A stretch of 64,000 bases of DNA from Clostridia bacterium (GCA_017398825.1 JAFQEV010000012.1:16186-80185), one strand, 5' to 3'; counted from the stretch's first letter, positions 40,917-50,008 are shown. The notes: generated from the sequence alone by a model not told the origin. A program made the numbers and translations.

Positions 40917-42395
40917 CTAACTCCTTGAGCGCTTAACCGCTCTTTTCCAACCGTCAACAAGTTTTGTTGCGCTTTCTTTGCAAATCTTGGGCGAATAAGA
41001 CTTTTCAACTTCGATCAGCGAGCAAATTTGCTCTTTTGATTTAAACACTCCAACGGCAAGCCCTGCAAGCATTGCAACGCCCATAGCAGTTGCCTCGTAG
41101 CTACTCGGTTTTACAACCTCGAGCCTTGATATATCCGATTGAAATTGCATCAAAAATCCGTTTTGCGACGCTCCCCCGTCAACTTTCAAACGCGAAAGGG
41201 GATTTTTAAGGTCTTTGCCCATTGCAAAAACAACGTCGCCAACTTGATAGGCAATCGATTCAAGCCCCGCTCTAACTATATGAGCTTTAGTAGTTGATAA
41301 CGTCATGCCAGAAATCGTTCCGCGAGCATCCATATCCCAGTAGGGCGCACCTAAACCGGTAAACGCCGGTACGAAATAAACTCCACCGTTTCCATCAACC
41401 GAGGTTGCAACCTCCTCGCTCTCAGCGGAATTTTCTATAGCTTTAAGCTTATCCCTAAGCCATTTAACAACGTCCCCTCCAACAAAAACGCTACCCTCGA
41501 GCGCGTAGCCTAAGGGCTCTCCGTCACGCGTGGCAGTCAACGTAGTTATCAATCCGTGAGAGGAACGAGGCAAATCTTCGCCAGCATTTACGAGTAAAAA
41601 GCAACCCGTGCCGTAAGTGCATTTTGCATCTCCGCGCGAAAAGCAACATTGCCCAAAAAGCGCTGACTGTTGATCGCCAGCCAAGCCCGAAACGGCTATT
41701 TCTTCACCCAAGATTTTCACCTTGCCATACACCTTAGACGACGGTTCAACTTTTGGCAACATCGATTTGGGAATTCCAAAGATTTTTAGGAGTTTATCGT
41801 CCCATTGCCCCGTTTTTATATTAAAAAGCATCGTTCGCGAGGCGTTTGTATAATCGGTAACGTGCAAAGCGCCGTCGGATAATTTCCACAGCAAAAAGGT
41901 ATCTATAGTTCCAAATAAAAGCTCGCCTTTTTCAGCTCGCTCTCTAGCGCCCGAAACGTTATCGAGTATCCACTTTATCTTGCTTGCTGAAAAGTACGCG
42001 TCTATCTTAAGCCCTGTAACGTCTGCTATATATTGAGAGTAGCCCTCGCGCTCGAGCGCTTTGCAAATATCAGCAGTTCGCCTACATTGCCAAACTATAG
42101 CGTTGTACACGGGCTCGCCGGTATACCTATCCCAAACAACCGTAGTTTCGCGCTGGTTAGTTATTCCAACGCACGCAACGTCCTTTACGCTAACACCGCT
42201 TTTCACCAAACACTCTGTAAGAGCGGAATATTGATTTGCGTAAATTTCAACTGCGTTTTGCTCAACCCAGCTCGGACATGGATAAATTTGGGTTATCTCA
42301 CGGCTGGATACGCTTATTTGTTTTAAATTTTCATCAAAAAGTATTGCACGTGCGCTCGTAGTTCCTTCGTCAAGCGCCAAAATGTATTTTTTCAT
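40917..42395 (-). CDS. glpK: Glycerol kinase
   Basis: A 492-residue FGGY-family glycerol kinase: YILALDEGTTSARAILFD at the start, GITNQRETTVVWD, LFGTIDTFLLWKLSDG, GLAGDQQSALFGQ, YGTGCFLLVNAG and AFTGLGAPYWDMDARG. It makes glycerol 3-phosphate in the cytoplasm. No ribosome site; minus promoter TTGAAA (42430-42425), 17 bp, TAAAAT (42407-42402) ends 6 nt before the ATG, so leaderless. The lipase gene begins at its stop codon. Confidence 0.95.
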   Translation of the reverse strand: MKKYILALDEGTTSARAILFDENLKQISVSSREITQIYPCPSWVEQNAVEIYANQYSALTECLVKSGVSVKDVACVGITNQRETTVVWDRYTGEPVYNAIVWQCRRTADICKALEREGYSQYIADVTGLKIDAYFSASKIKWILDNVSGARERAEKGELLFGTIDTFLLWKLSDGALHVTDYTNASRTMLFNIKTGQWDDKLLKIFGIPKSMLPKVEPSSKVYGKVKILGEEIAVSGLAGDQQSALFGQCCFSRGDAKCTYGTGCFLLVNAGEDLPRSSHGLITTLTATRDGEPLGYALEGSVFVGGDVVKWLRDKLKAIENSAESEEVATSVDGNGGVYFVPAFTGLGAPYWDMDARGTISGMTLSTTKAHIVRAGLESIAYQVGDVVFAMGKDLKNPLSRLKVDGGASQNGFLMQFQSDISRLEVVKPSSYEATAMGVAMLAGLAVGVFKSKEQICSLIEVEKSYSPKICKESATKLVDGWKRAVKRSRS

Positions 42396-42401
42396 ATTTT
42401 T

Positions 42402-42461
42402 ATTTTATCATAACTAAACTGTTTTTTCAATATTGACATTTGCTTTTATTATTTATATAAT
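42402..42461. promoter_or_regulatory. Back-to-back promoters of glpK and the SGNH gene
   Basis: Minus: TTGAAA (42430-42425)-17-TAAAAT (42407-42402) for glpK. Plus: TTGACA (42433-42438)-17-TATAAT (42456-42461), a perfect match, for the SGNH gene. The two -35 boxes are 2 bp apart, so the polymerases probably compete. Confidence 0.75.
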
Positions 42462-42492
42462 AAATAAAGATAATACTTTTAAGGAGTTTACG

Positions 42493-43566
42493 ATGAATTT
42501 AGCCGATTTTGACAAAAATTTTGCCCTTCCTGAAATGGCTGAAAAAGACGTTGCGTGGCACGACGCTAACACTCCGCCTTTTTCTTTACACGGGCTTTTT
42601 TACGATGAGAATGAAGGCGTTTACAGGCGCATGCCGGACGAGGTTGCAAAAACCGTTAACAACGGCGTTCGCTACGGCGCGAGATACGGCGTTGGCGGAA
42701 GGCTACGCTTTAGAACTAACAGCCCCTACGTTGCGGTAAAATGCTCAATGCCGTCTGAAAACGTTTTGGCAAGAATGCCCATTTTCGGCTCGCACTCTTT
42801 AGCGCTTTACGTTGACGGCAAGTTTACGAGCTGTTTCTACGTTGAGGATAAGGATATTTGGAGCGCAAAGCCAAACACTATGGCGTTTTGCCGTTCGCTT
42901 AGATACGACGAGGAGTTTAAAGACCACGAGATTGAAATTTGTTTCCCCGTATACAACGCCGTAAACAAACTTTTTATAGGCGTAAAAGAAGGCAGTTACC
43001 TCTTGCCCGCTAAAGAATACACTCACAAAAATCAAATTGTATTCTACGGCTCTTCAATCACTCAAGGCGGTTGCTCGTCACACTCGGGAAACGAATACAC
43101 GGCACTCCTTTCACGTTGGCTTGACAGCGATTATATAAACCTCGGCTTTTCAGGTAGCGCTAAGGGCGAGCCTCAAATGATAGAGTATCTCGCAGGGCTA
43201 AACCCAAGCGTTTACGTTTTCGATTACGACCATAACGCACCCACGGAAGAACACTTAAAATCGACCTATAAGCCACTTTATGACGGAATAAGGGCAAAAC
43301 ACCCAACAACGCCTATCGTTATGATTACCTCTCCAAACGTCGAGTATATGTACCACGGAAACGAGAGGAAAGAAATTATTTATAACGTATATAAAGAGGC
43401 GATGAGTAGCGGAGATAAGAACGTTTACTTTATAGACGGCAGGTCGCTTTTCGGCGAAGAAGACCGTGACGTTTGCACGGTAGACCTCGTTCACCCCAAC
43501 GACCTTGGCTTTTATAGAATGGCAAAAACGATTTATCCTGTTCTTGATAAAATACTCAACAAATAA
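42493..43566 (+). CDS. SGNH/GDSL-family esterase
   Basis: A 357-residue protein. N-terminal beta-sandwich (to about residue 165), then an SGNH hydrolase domain: block I FYGSSITQGGCSSHSGNEY with the nucleophile Ser, block II LGFSGSAKGEPQM, block V DLVHPNDLGFYRMA with the Asp/His pair. No signal peptide. Such enzymes often remove acetyl groups from plant oligosaccharides. AAGGAG lies 6 nt before the ATG at 42493 (the earlier ATG at 42433 lies in the promoter). Convergent with GH28. Confidence 0.85.
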   Translation: MNLADFDKNFALPEMAEKDVAWHDANTPPFSLHGLFYDENEGVYRRMPDEVAKTVNNGVRYGARYGVGGRLRFRTNSPYVAVKCSMPSENVLARMPIFGSHSLALYVDGKFTSCFYVEDKDIWSAKPNTMAFCRSLRYDEEFKDHEIEICFPVYNAVNKLFIGVKEGSYLLPAKEYTHKNQIVFYGSSITQGGCSSHSGNEYTALLSRWLDSDYINLGFSGSAKGEPQMIEYLAGLNPSVYVFDYDHNAPTEEHLKSTYKPLYDGIRAKHPTTPIVMITSPNVEYMYHGNERKEIIYNVYKEAMSSGDKNVYFIDGRSLFGEEDRDVCTVDLVHPNDLGFYRMAKTIYPVLDKILNK

Positions 43567-43567
43567 A

Positions 43568-43598
43568 AAAAGCGATTGCGTAATGCAATCGCTTTTAA
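43568..43598. terminator. Bidirectional terminator
   Basis: AAAAGCGATTGC (43568-43579), loop GTAAT, GCAATCGCTTTT (43585-43596). It lies between the SGNH and GH28 genes. Confidence 0.85.
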
Positions 43599-43603
43599 TT
43601 TTA

Positions 43604-44893
43604 TTACTCAACTAAAATCGTAGGTCTTTCGTCCTTGTTAATCGTTTCTACCGTAACGTTTTGTAAAACCGCGTTTTTAACGTTTTTAACAAATAGTCCG
43701 CTCGCAGGTAAAACCTTTCCAAACATCGCCCCGTCAGCATACCCCGTGGGGTTTGCAATAAAGCTACTTTCAGCAATCGTCTTTCCGCCAAGCACTTTTA
43801 AGTGAACGTTTGTGAGCGTTACGTTTTCAAAGGTGTTTTCAGTCATGTTTACGATGTTGCTGGTGATGCAATCGTTTGTTTGGTATTCGCTACCTTCACG
43901 TATGGAAGGATACCAGAAGTCAATAGACTTATACGCCTTGTCGTTATTATCGGCGTAAATGTTTGAAAGATTGATATTTCTTATCGAGCCAACGGGAGTT
44001 CCCTCTGGAGCTCTCATACGCCTGCCAAGCACCATAAATATGGGGCAAGCAACGTTTTCCATCATTATGTTTGAAATGTTTACCGCCTCGATATTAGCCC
44101 CGTCAATCGATTCGATTGAGATGCCCGTACATCTAACGTTATAAATGGTGCAGTTGTTTATGGTGATATATTTCATATCGCCGGTAGTTTCCGTGCCGAA
44201 CTTTACAGCGTTACATCTTGAAGATATTACGCAGTTGGTAACGGTTATATGCTTGCAGGGCACAACCTTTCCATCGTAAGTTGAGGTTTTGAACACGAGC
44301 GCATCGTCACCACAGAACAAGTTACAGTCGGAAATAATAACGTTTTCCGACCCGTCTGGCGATATTCCGTCAATATGAGTTCTTAAGTAAAGCCCACGGA
44401 TAAACACCGTTTTGGATCTTCCTATTAAAATTGCAAGGTCGGTGGCGTTGTGAATTTGAAGGTCGGTTATCGTTATATTTTCACTATCTGTAATGGCTAT
44501 AACCTTAGCACCGCGGTGGAAAGCTCCGCGCAAATTCTCATCCTCCCACTTAGACTGCATATCAATATACGCCCTGCCTTTTAAGGAAACGTTTTTAACT
44601 CCGCTCGCATAAAAGAGGGACTTGGTGTAACTACTGTGCGAAACGTCCTGATAGCGAGGCTCGGATAAAAACTTATCGGCGTAAAAATCATCGAGGTTGG
44701 TAGAGCCCAACAAAACAGCCCCGTCCTCAAACAAAATAGACGTGTCGTTTCTAAGTTCAACCGTGCCAAGAAGGTAAGTTCCTACGGGAACGAATAGCGT
44801 TTGTTTAGTTGCACTTGCAGTATCTACTGCCTTTTGGAACGCCTCGGTGCACAAGCCCTCGTTTCCGTTTAAAAAATCCTTTAAATTTATCAT
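43604..44893 (-). CDS. GH28 polygalacturonase-like hydrolase
   Basis: A 429-residue right-handed beta-helix protein of GH28. TLFVPVGTYLLGTVELRND at the start; THIDGISPDGSENVIISDC and NLFCGDDALVFKTS carry the catalytic Asp residues; SRCNAVKFGTETTGDMKYI follows in the helix. No signal peptide, so it acts on imported oligogalacturonides or rhamnogalacturonides. It would feed galacturonate to UxaC/B/A at 0.7-4.7 kb. AAAGGA lies 8 nt before the ATG. Confidence 0.88.
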   Translation of the reverse strand: MINLKDFLNGNEGLCTEAFQKAVDTASATKQTLFVPVGTYLLGTVELRNDTSILFEDGAVLLGSTNLDDFYADKFLSEPRYQDVSHSSYTKSLFYASGVKNVSLKGRAYIDMQSKWEDENLRGAFHRGAKVIAITDSENITITDLQIHNATDLAILIGRSKTVFIRGLYLRTHIDGISPDGSENVIISDCNLFCGDDALVFKTSTYDGKVVPCKHITVTNCVISSRCNAVKFGTETTGDMKYITINNCTIYNVRCTGISIESIDGANIEAVNISNIMMENVACPIFMVLGRRMRAPEGTPVGSIRNINLSNIYADNNDKAYKSIDFWYPSIREGSEYQTNDCITSNIVNMTENTFENVTLTNVHLKVLGGKTIAESSFIANPTGYADGAMFGKVLPASGLFVKNVKNAVLQNVTVETINKDERPTILVE

Positions 44894-45033
44894 AGCGTAT
44901 ATCCTTTAATATTTATTAAAGTTATTTTAACATACCCAAAAGTGTTTTGCAAGTTATATTTTATCTTTATCAACGCGCAAGATAAAATTTTTTAATTTTC
45001 ACGCATTTTTCATTGATTTTGCGGTGATTTTGG

Positions 45034-45188
45034 TTGACATACTTTAGCGTTTTTTATATAATCATATCGTAAAAACGCGATTTGCTTTCCCCCTATAAGC
45101 AAGGCGCGATTACTTTTAGGTAAGCCCGTTTTCCCTACCACGTTGGGCTTGCCAAAGCCCGCCAAGATAACCTTGCGGGTTTTATTTT
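45034..45188 (+). ncRNA. Unassigned small RNA with C-rich loops
   Basis: A perfect promoter TTGACA (45034-45039)-17-TATAAT (45057-45062) reads into a 120-nt segment with no open frame. Hairpin 1: CGCG/CGCG and TTGCTT/AAGCAA (45076-45108) with loop TCCCCCTAT. Hairpin 2: 8 bp (45120-45127 with 45145-45152) with a 17-nt loop holding TTCCCTACC. A terminator hairpin (45158-45179) ends in TTTTATTTT. Two unpaired C-rich loops recall trans-acting RNAs that bind ribosome sites (RsaE/RoxS type). No match to a known family was recognised. Confidence 0.7.
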
Positions 45189-45193
45189 GCAAA

Positions 45194-45222
45194 AAAACCG
45201 CTTGCGAAATGCAAGCGGTTTT
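45194..45222. terminator. Bidirectional terminator
   Basis: AAAACCGCTTGC (45194-45205), loop GAAAT, GCAAGCGGTTTT (45211-45222). It serves the minus-strand membrane-protein gene and backs up the small RNA. Confidence 0.85.
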
Positions 45223-45223
45223 A

Positions 45224-45922
45224 CTATTTACTTTTTAACACGCTTAATGAAAGTAGCGTTTGAGACGGGTAATAAAACACGTGAACGAGGCTTATTTTTA
45301 AATGATTAATTTTATATAGAACGCTGGTCTTGCCAAGAGAAAATATATCAATCAAAAAATCAAAGCCTATCGTTATATCGCAAAGCGCAAACAGGGTTAA
45401 CCCTATCGCCGTGAGCTTTTGCTCACAACCTTTATCAAAATGGATATAGGCAAAAACTGCGCTCAATATCAAATTTATATAGTATATTACTGAAATTACG
45501 AACAGCGCCTCGGTGTTTTCCCTCAGCACTATAAAAACCGCCAGCCCTCCGATAACCGATAGAGTGCCTCTAAGCACTATTTGCAATCTTTTTTCCGCTT
45601 TTGAACGCGCGTAAAGCAAAATTTTTAATGCGTAAAATATTTGTGCTATTAAAAACGTGCTCATCGCAACCGTTTTGTAACTTCCCTCGAGTATCATAAG
45701 GAAAAAATCGGCAACTAGGGTAAAAGCAAACGCTAAAATTTGAAATACAACACTCTTTTCTTTGCTAAAATTAATTAGAGCAAAGATAGCGCAGGTTAGA
45801 ACGCTTGCGTACGTTAAATATTTATTTCCGCTAACGAATACTATTATCACCCAAAGCACCGCCATTATTAAAGTAAACGACAGCGCAACCGCGTTTTTAA
45901 CTTTTTCACTCTTAATTATCAT
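45224..45922 (-). CDS. Integral membrane protein, possibly YhhN/lysoplasmalogenase-like
   Basis: A 232-residue protein with about eight hydrophobic helices and few charged residues between them. LVADFFLMILEGSYKTVAMST, LIAQIFYALKILLYARSK, LCDITIGFDFL and VHVFYYPSQTLLSLS resemble the YhhN/TMEM86 family, but the match is by pattern only. Its start overlaps the stop of the DegV gene by one base (TAATG), so the two are translated together. If the family call is right, it would join the lipid theme with the fatty-acid-binding DegV protein. Confidence 0.5.
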   Translation of the reverse strand: MIIKSEKVKNAVALSFTLIMAVLWVIIVFVSGNKYLTYASVLTCAIFALINFSKEKSVVFQILAFAFTLVADFFLMILEGSYKTVAMSTFLIAQIFYALKILLYARSKAEKRLQIVLRGTLSVIGGLAVFIVLRENTEALFVISVIYYINLILSAVFAYIHFDKGCEQKLTAIGLTLFALCDITIGFDFLIDIFSLGKTSVLYKINHLKISLVHVFYYPSQTLLSLSVLKSK

Positions 45923-46815
45923 TACTCATCCGTATTTGGTTTTTCTTTTCCGTTATAGTATACCACAAGAGTGTTCGGTCCGCAAGACGCTCCCATAATC
46001 GGATTTAAATATCCCATAATAATTTTTACGTTCGGCAATTTTTCAAGTATGGAAGATTTTAAATTTTCAGCCTCCTCTAAGCAATCGGCGTGAGAAATAA
46101 ATATCTCGCTTATAGTATCGCCTACGTAATTTGACGTAACGTCGTCAACGAGCAATCGAATAGATTTTAATCTTCCCCTCGCTTTTACCGTGGAAACGTT
46201 CTCGCCTTTCACGTTAGAAACAATTAACGGCTTTACACCCATTAAAGTGCCGAAAAACGCCTTACCGGCGGATATTCTGCCTGACATCTTTAAATATTTA
46301 AGCTCGTCAACCGTGCCAGCTTGATTTAATTTCATCTTTAACTGTTCAACAGCGGAGGCAACCTCGCTAATATCTTTTCCCTCGGCTCTTAACCTGCTTG
46401 CGTATACGCAAAGCATACCAAGACCACCGCCCGAAATGAGCGAGTCGATACAAATGATTTTTCTATCGGGGTACTTTTCACAAAGCTCGTCGCGAACGAC
46501 GTAGCTCGCCTTAATAGATGCGGATAATGCGGAAGAACAAGAAATAGAAAGGATATCCTGCCCGTTTTTAACGCACTCTTCAAAAAACGCCCTGTATTCA
46601 TCGGGAGTTACTTGAGAGGTGTAAACCCTTTCGCCTCCGCGCATAACGTCGTAATAATCTTTGGCGCTCATATTCTCCCAGTCAAGCGTAGCTTTCATTG
46701 AGAACTTATCGCTCGCAACGGTCATGGGGATATAAGAAATCCCAAACTCTTCTCTTAACTCTTTGCCCAAATCACAGCAAGAATCGCTAACGATTACAAA
46801 TTTATTATTATTCAT
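45922..46815 (-). CDS. DegV-family fatty-acid-binding protein (FakB-like)
   Basis: A 297-residue DegV protein. KFVIVSDSCCDLGKELREEF, YTSQVTPDEYRAFFEE, ISCSSALSASIKAS, IDSLISGGGLGMLCVYASRL and YLKMSGRISAGKAFFGTLMGVKPLI are the family blocks; the Ser/Thr motifs hold the fatty-acid carboxyl. FakB proteins present fatty acids to the kinase FakA, which is not in the window. ATG 46815 has GGAGG 5 nt upstream; 46854 is too early. Confidence 0.9.
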   Translation of the reverse strand: MNNNKFVIVSDSCCDLGKELREEFGISYIPMTVASDKFSMKATLDWENMSAKDYYDVMRGGERVYTSQVTPDEYRAFFEECVKNGQDILSISCSSALSASIKASYVVRDELCEKYPDRKIICIDSLISGGGLGMLCVYASRLRAEGKDISEVASAVEQLKMKLNQAGTVDELKYLKMSGRISAGKAFFGTLMGVKPLIVSNVKGENVSTVKARGRLKSIRLLVDDVTSNYVGDTISEIFISHADCLEEAENLKSSILEKLPNVKIIMGYLNPIMGASCGPNTLVVYYNGKEKPNTDE

Positions 46816-46855
46816 AGCATCCTCCAAAAGCATAAATTTAGAGCATTTAAACACA

Positions 46856-46950
46856 TTAAAGTTAATTTAAAGTTAACTTTTACCGCACGTTTTTGATTTT
46901 TCATTTGATTTTTACAAAACGTTAACATTTTATAAACAATTTGTTATAAT
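46856..46950 (+). promoter_or_regulatory. Two-component operon promoter with direct repeats
   Basis: Promoter TTAACA (46922-46927)-17-TATAAT (46945-46950). Upstream TTAAAGTTAA occurs twice, at 46856 and 46867, 11 bp apart: the spacing used by OmpR/PhoB-type response regulators. This suggests autoregulation by the downstream regulator. Confidence 0.55.
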
Positions 46951-46992
46951 AAAGAAAGTACAATACAATTACTAAACTCGAGGAGTGTTTTA

Positions 46993-47664
46993 ATGATTAA
47001 AATTTTAGTTGTTGAAGACGATTTGGATTTAAACCGCTTTGTTTCCCAAAGCCTTAGAAACGCTGGCTACGACGTAACTTCCTGTTTTGACGGGCAGGAG
47101 GCTTTATCCTACGTAGAAACGGGCAAGCCCGATTTGTATCTTACCGATATTATGATGCCTAAGGTTAACGGATTTGAACTTGCCGAAACGATAAGGGCAA
47201 CGGATAAAACCACTCCCATCATCTTCATGACTGCAAAGGACGATAAGCCCTCGAAAATGCTCGGCTACAATATCGGTATCGACGAGTACGTTACAAAGCC
47301 CTTCGATATGGATATACTCTTGATGAATATAAAAGCTATTTTACGCAGGGCAAAGATTGAGGCGGAAAAGGAAATTACCGTTGGCAACCTCACGATAAAC
47401 AGCGAGGAGAGAACCGCCTTAGTTGACGGAGAGGAAATCCCCTTAACACTTCGCGAATTCAACATTTTATTCAAGCTTTTATCTCACCCCAAAAAGACCT
47501 TTTCTCGCTCGGCACTTATGACTGAGTTTTGGGATTACGACTCTTCCGCAACAAGCCGTACGGTTGACGTGTATATGGCAAAGTTACGCGAGAAAACCGC
47601 CCTATGCAGCGGTTTTGAGATTGTCACGGTGCATGGGCTTGGTTACAAGGTGGTATTGAAATGA
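46993..47664 (+). CDS. OmpR-family response regulator
   Basis: A 223-residue regulator. Receiver domain residues 1-120: acidic pair VVEDDLDL, phosphorylation site LTDIMMPKVNGFE, FMTAKDD and YVTKPFD. C-terminal winged helix: LTLREFNILFKLLSHPKKTF, TSRTVDVYMAKLREKT, IVTVHGLGYKVVL. GAGG precedes the ATG. It overlaps the sensor kinase gene by 4 nt. Confidence 0.95.
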   Translation: MIKILVVEDDLDLNRFVSQSLRNAGYDVTSCFDGQEALSYVETGKPDLYLTDIMMPKVNGFELAETIRATDKTTPIIFMTAKDDKPSKMLGYNIGIDEYVTKPFDMDILLMNIKAILRRAKIEAEKEITVGNLTINSEERTALVDGEEIPLTLREFNILFKLLSHPKKTFSRSALMTEFWDYDSSATSRTVDVYMAKLREKTALCSGFEIVTVHGLGYKVVLK

Positions 47665-48719
47665 AAAAGAGAAAGATAAGAAACGTTGGCTTTTCTTTCG
47701 CGGGAGCAATAGCGTTTTTTGTATTAATTGCAATAATTATGCAAATTGCGATTTTGGTGTACGATTATATTTGCGATCGCACCGATAACGTCGGCATGAT
47801 TGCAGTTTTAATCCTTATATTAATAGTTATACTTTCCGCCTTTTGCACGGCGTTTGACTTTATCAGGCGCAAAATCACAATCGAGCGCCCAACAAAAAAA
47901 ATTCTCAGTGCGACGGAAAAAATAGCAAGCGGTGATTTTTCAGTAAATCTCAACATCGAACACTCCTACGATAAGTACGACCATTACGATTTGATAATGG
48001 AAAACGTTAATAAAATGACGGCTGAACTAAAAAAGACTGAAATTTTAAAGGTTGACTTTATCTCCAACGTATCTCACGAGATAAAGACCCCGCTTGCAGT
48101 AATACAAAACTACTGTTCGCTGTTAACTTGTGACGGAGTTGATGAGGAAACGAGAAAATCTTACGCCAAAACTATAATATCGGCGAGCAAGAAAATAACC
48201 GACCTTATCACCAACATATTAAAGCTTAACAAGCTCGAAAACCAAGAGATTGTCGACAATAAAGAGGTTTTCAACTTGACCGAGGCTCTTTCAGAAAGCG
48301 TAATTGACTTTGAACCGCTTATTGAAAATAAAAACATAACTCTTTCCTGCGATTTTGACGACGTTACCGCCGTTTCATCAAAAACTCTTTTAGAACTCGT
48401 TTGGAATAACCTCATATCAAACGCTGTAAAATTTACTAGCGACGGTGGTGAAATTTCAATCTCTTTAAAAAAGATAGGTGATGATGCTGAAATTAAGGTG
48501 TCGGATACCGGCGTTGGCATCTCTTCTGAGGTTGGTGCGCGCATATTTGAAAAATTTTATCAAGGCGACCCCTCTCGTTCCGAGCAAGGCAACGGCTTAG
48601 GGCTTGCACTCGTTAAAAAGGTAATCGACGTTTTAGGTGGTGAAATCTCCGTTGAAAGCGAACTTGGTAAAGGCTCAACCTTTACAGTTCTTCTTAAAGG
48701 TGTAGTAAATGAACGATAA
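47661..48719 (+). CDS. Sensor histidine kinase
   Basis: A 352-residue membrane kinase. Two N-terminal helices (about residues 8-30 and 42-64) with a very short outside loop, a HAMP-like linker, H-box FISNVSHEIKTPLAVIQNYCS near residue 140, N-box LELVWNNLISNAVKF, G1 VSDTGVGIS, F-box and G2 GNGLGLALVKKVIDVLGGE. The lack of an outside domain suggests it senses the membrane or a partner, perhaps one of the small membrane proteins encoded next. It overlaps the next gene by 11 nt. Confidence 0.93.
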   Translation: MKKRKIRNVGFSFAGAIAFFVLIAIIMQIAILVYDYICDRTDNVGMIAVLILILIVILSAFCTAFDFIRRKITIERPTKKILSATEKIASGDFSVNLNIEHSYDKYDHYDLIMENVNKMTAELKKTEILKVDFISNVSHEIKTPLAVIQNYCSLLTCDGVDEETRKSYAKTIISASKKITDLITNILKLNKLENQEIVDNKEVFNLTEALSESVIDFEPLIENKNITLSCDFDDVTAVSSKTLLELVWNNLISNAVKFTSDGGEISISLKKIGDDAEIKVSDTGVGISSEVGARIFEKFYQGDPSRSEQGNGLGLALVKKVIDVLGGEISVESELGKGSTFTVLLKGVVNER

Positions 48720-49641
48720 GTTTTATAAGTTTTTGGAAAAACTTAAATATCCACCGCTAAAGATAAGGCTTTTAGTTTACGCTCTATCGTTGCTGAGTGC
48801 AATCGGCGCACTTTTGATGCTACTTGTTGATTTTACAACCTTTCCGCTGTCAATCGTTGCGTACACGCTATTCGGCATAGCAGGCGTAACGCTATCTTAC
48901 GCAGTATACCTCGTTGTAAAATTTATACCCACGGCAAAAAGCGTGGTTGTAAACTTTATGGAACGCCACGATTTTACCTATTTGCTATTAAAAAATTACG
49001 GTTTTAGAACGGTTATTTTTGCAATCGGCTCGTTTGCAATGAGCGTTATATTCGGCGCGTTCAACGGCGTTATGGGCGTTCTCAACCGCTCGATTTGGTA
49101 TGGCGCTCTTTCCGCATATTATATAGCGCTTGCGTTTTTACGAGGTGGAATTCTCACCTATCACAAACGGAAAGTCGGCAAAAATTCTCAGCTTGACGTC
49201 GAGCGTGACGAGCTTACTAAAGCGAAAATCGTTAGAAATAGCGGAATTATACTTTTGGTGCTTAACGTAGCGTTGTCTTCCGCGATTGCACAAATGATTT
49301 TCTCTGACGCACACTTTATGTATTTTGGCTGGACTATTTTTGCCTACGCCGCGTACGCCTTTTTCAAGATGACGATGGCAATAATCAACATTTTCAAGGC
49401 AAACAGGCACGGGGATTTGACTATAAAGGCAATAAGGAGCGTCAACCTCACCGACGCTACCGTATCGATTTTAGCCCTCCAAACAGCCCTCCTTGCCACT
49501 TTCTCGGTGGGAACGGAAAACGTTTCGCTGTTTAACACTTTAACGGGAATCGTGGTGAGTGCGTTCTCGATAGGTATAGGAATTTACATGATTTTATTTG
49601 CAAACAAACACAAAAGGAATATACAAAATGGACAAATTTAA
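48709..49641 (+). CDS. Uncharacterised multi-pass membrane protein
   Basis: A 310-residue protein with about eight hydrophobic helices (IRLLVYALSLLSAIGALLML and SFAMSVIFGAFNGVMGVLNR, among others). No family recognised. It is coupled to the sensor kinase (11-nt overlap) and followed at once by a small two-helix protein, so it may be a signal input or a target transport/stress module of the two-component system. Confidence 0.6.
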   Translation: MNDKFYKFLEKLKYPPLKIRLLVYALSLLSAIGALLMLLVDFTTFPLSIVAYTLFGIAGVTLSYAVYLVVKFIPTAKSVVVNFMERHDFTYLLLKNYGFRTVIFAIGSFAMSVIFGAFNGVMGVLNRSIWYGALSAYYIALAFLRGGILTYHKRKVGKNSQLDVERDELTKAKIVRNSGIILLVLNVALSSAIAQMIFSDAHFMYFGWTIFAYAAYAFFKMTMAIINIFKANRHGDLTIKAIRSVNLTDATVSILALQTALLATFSVGTENVSLFNTLTGIVVSAFSIGIGIYMILFANKHKRNIQNGQI

Positions 49642-50008
49642 TTTTAAATACGTAGCTCCTACTGAAGAGGAGAGAAAAGAAATCGCAAGCATAAGAAAAC
49701 AATACGTTCCCAAAAGCGAGGGGGAAAGTAAGCTTGAACGCTTAAGGAGGCTTGATGCAAAAGTTAAAAACGTGCCCGCTATAACAGCGCTTATTCTCGG
49801 CGTATTAGGCACGCTTATTTTCGGCTTAGGTCTTTCTATGATACTCGAGTGGGGATTACTCGTTTGGGGAATAGTTATATGCGTAGTAGGCGCTATCCCC
49901 GCAATCGTTGCATATCCCGTTTACACAAGCGTTTTAAACTCTTATAAAAAACGCTACGGCGATGAAATATTAAAGCTTTCCGAAGAGCTTTTAAACGAAA
50001 AAGAATAA
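49628..50008 (+). CDS. Small two-helix membrane protein (paralogue 1)
   Basis: A 126-residue protein from the ATG at 49628 (AAAGGAAT upstream). The N-terminus is charged (EERKEIASIRKQYVPKSEGE), then LERLRRLDAKVK, two membrane helices (ITALILGVLGTLIFGLGLSM; LLVWGIVICVVGAIPAIVAY), then a conserved tail YGDEILKLSEELL. It shares this plan with the protein at 50161-50502. Function unknown. Confidence 0.7.
   Translation: MDKFNFKYVAPTEEERKEIASIRKQYVPKSEGESKLERLRRLDAKVKNVPAITALILGVLGTLIFGLGLSMILEWGLLVWGIVICVVGAIPAIVAYPVYTSVLNSYKKRYGDEILKLSEELLNEKE

Noticed and set aside
45010..45192. A 60-codon minus-strand frame opposite the small RNA
   Set aside because: No ribosome site, unlikely composition; the plus strand has a perfect promoter and terminator.
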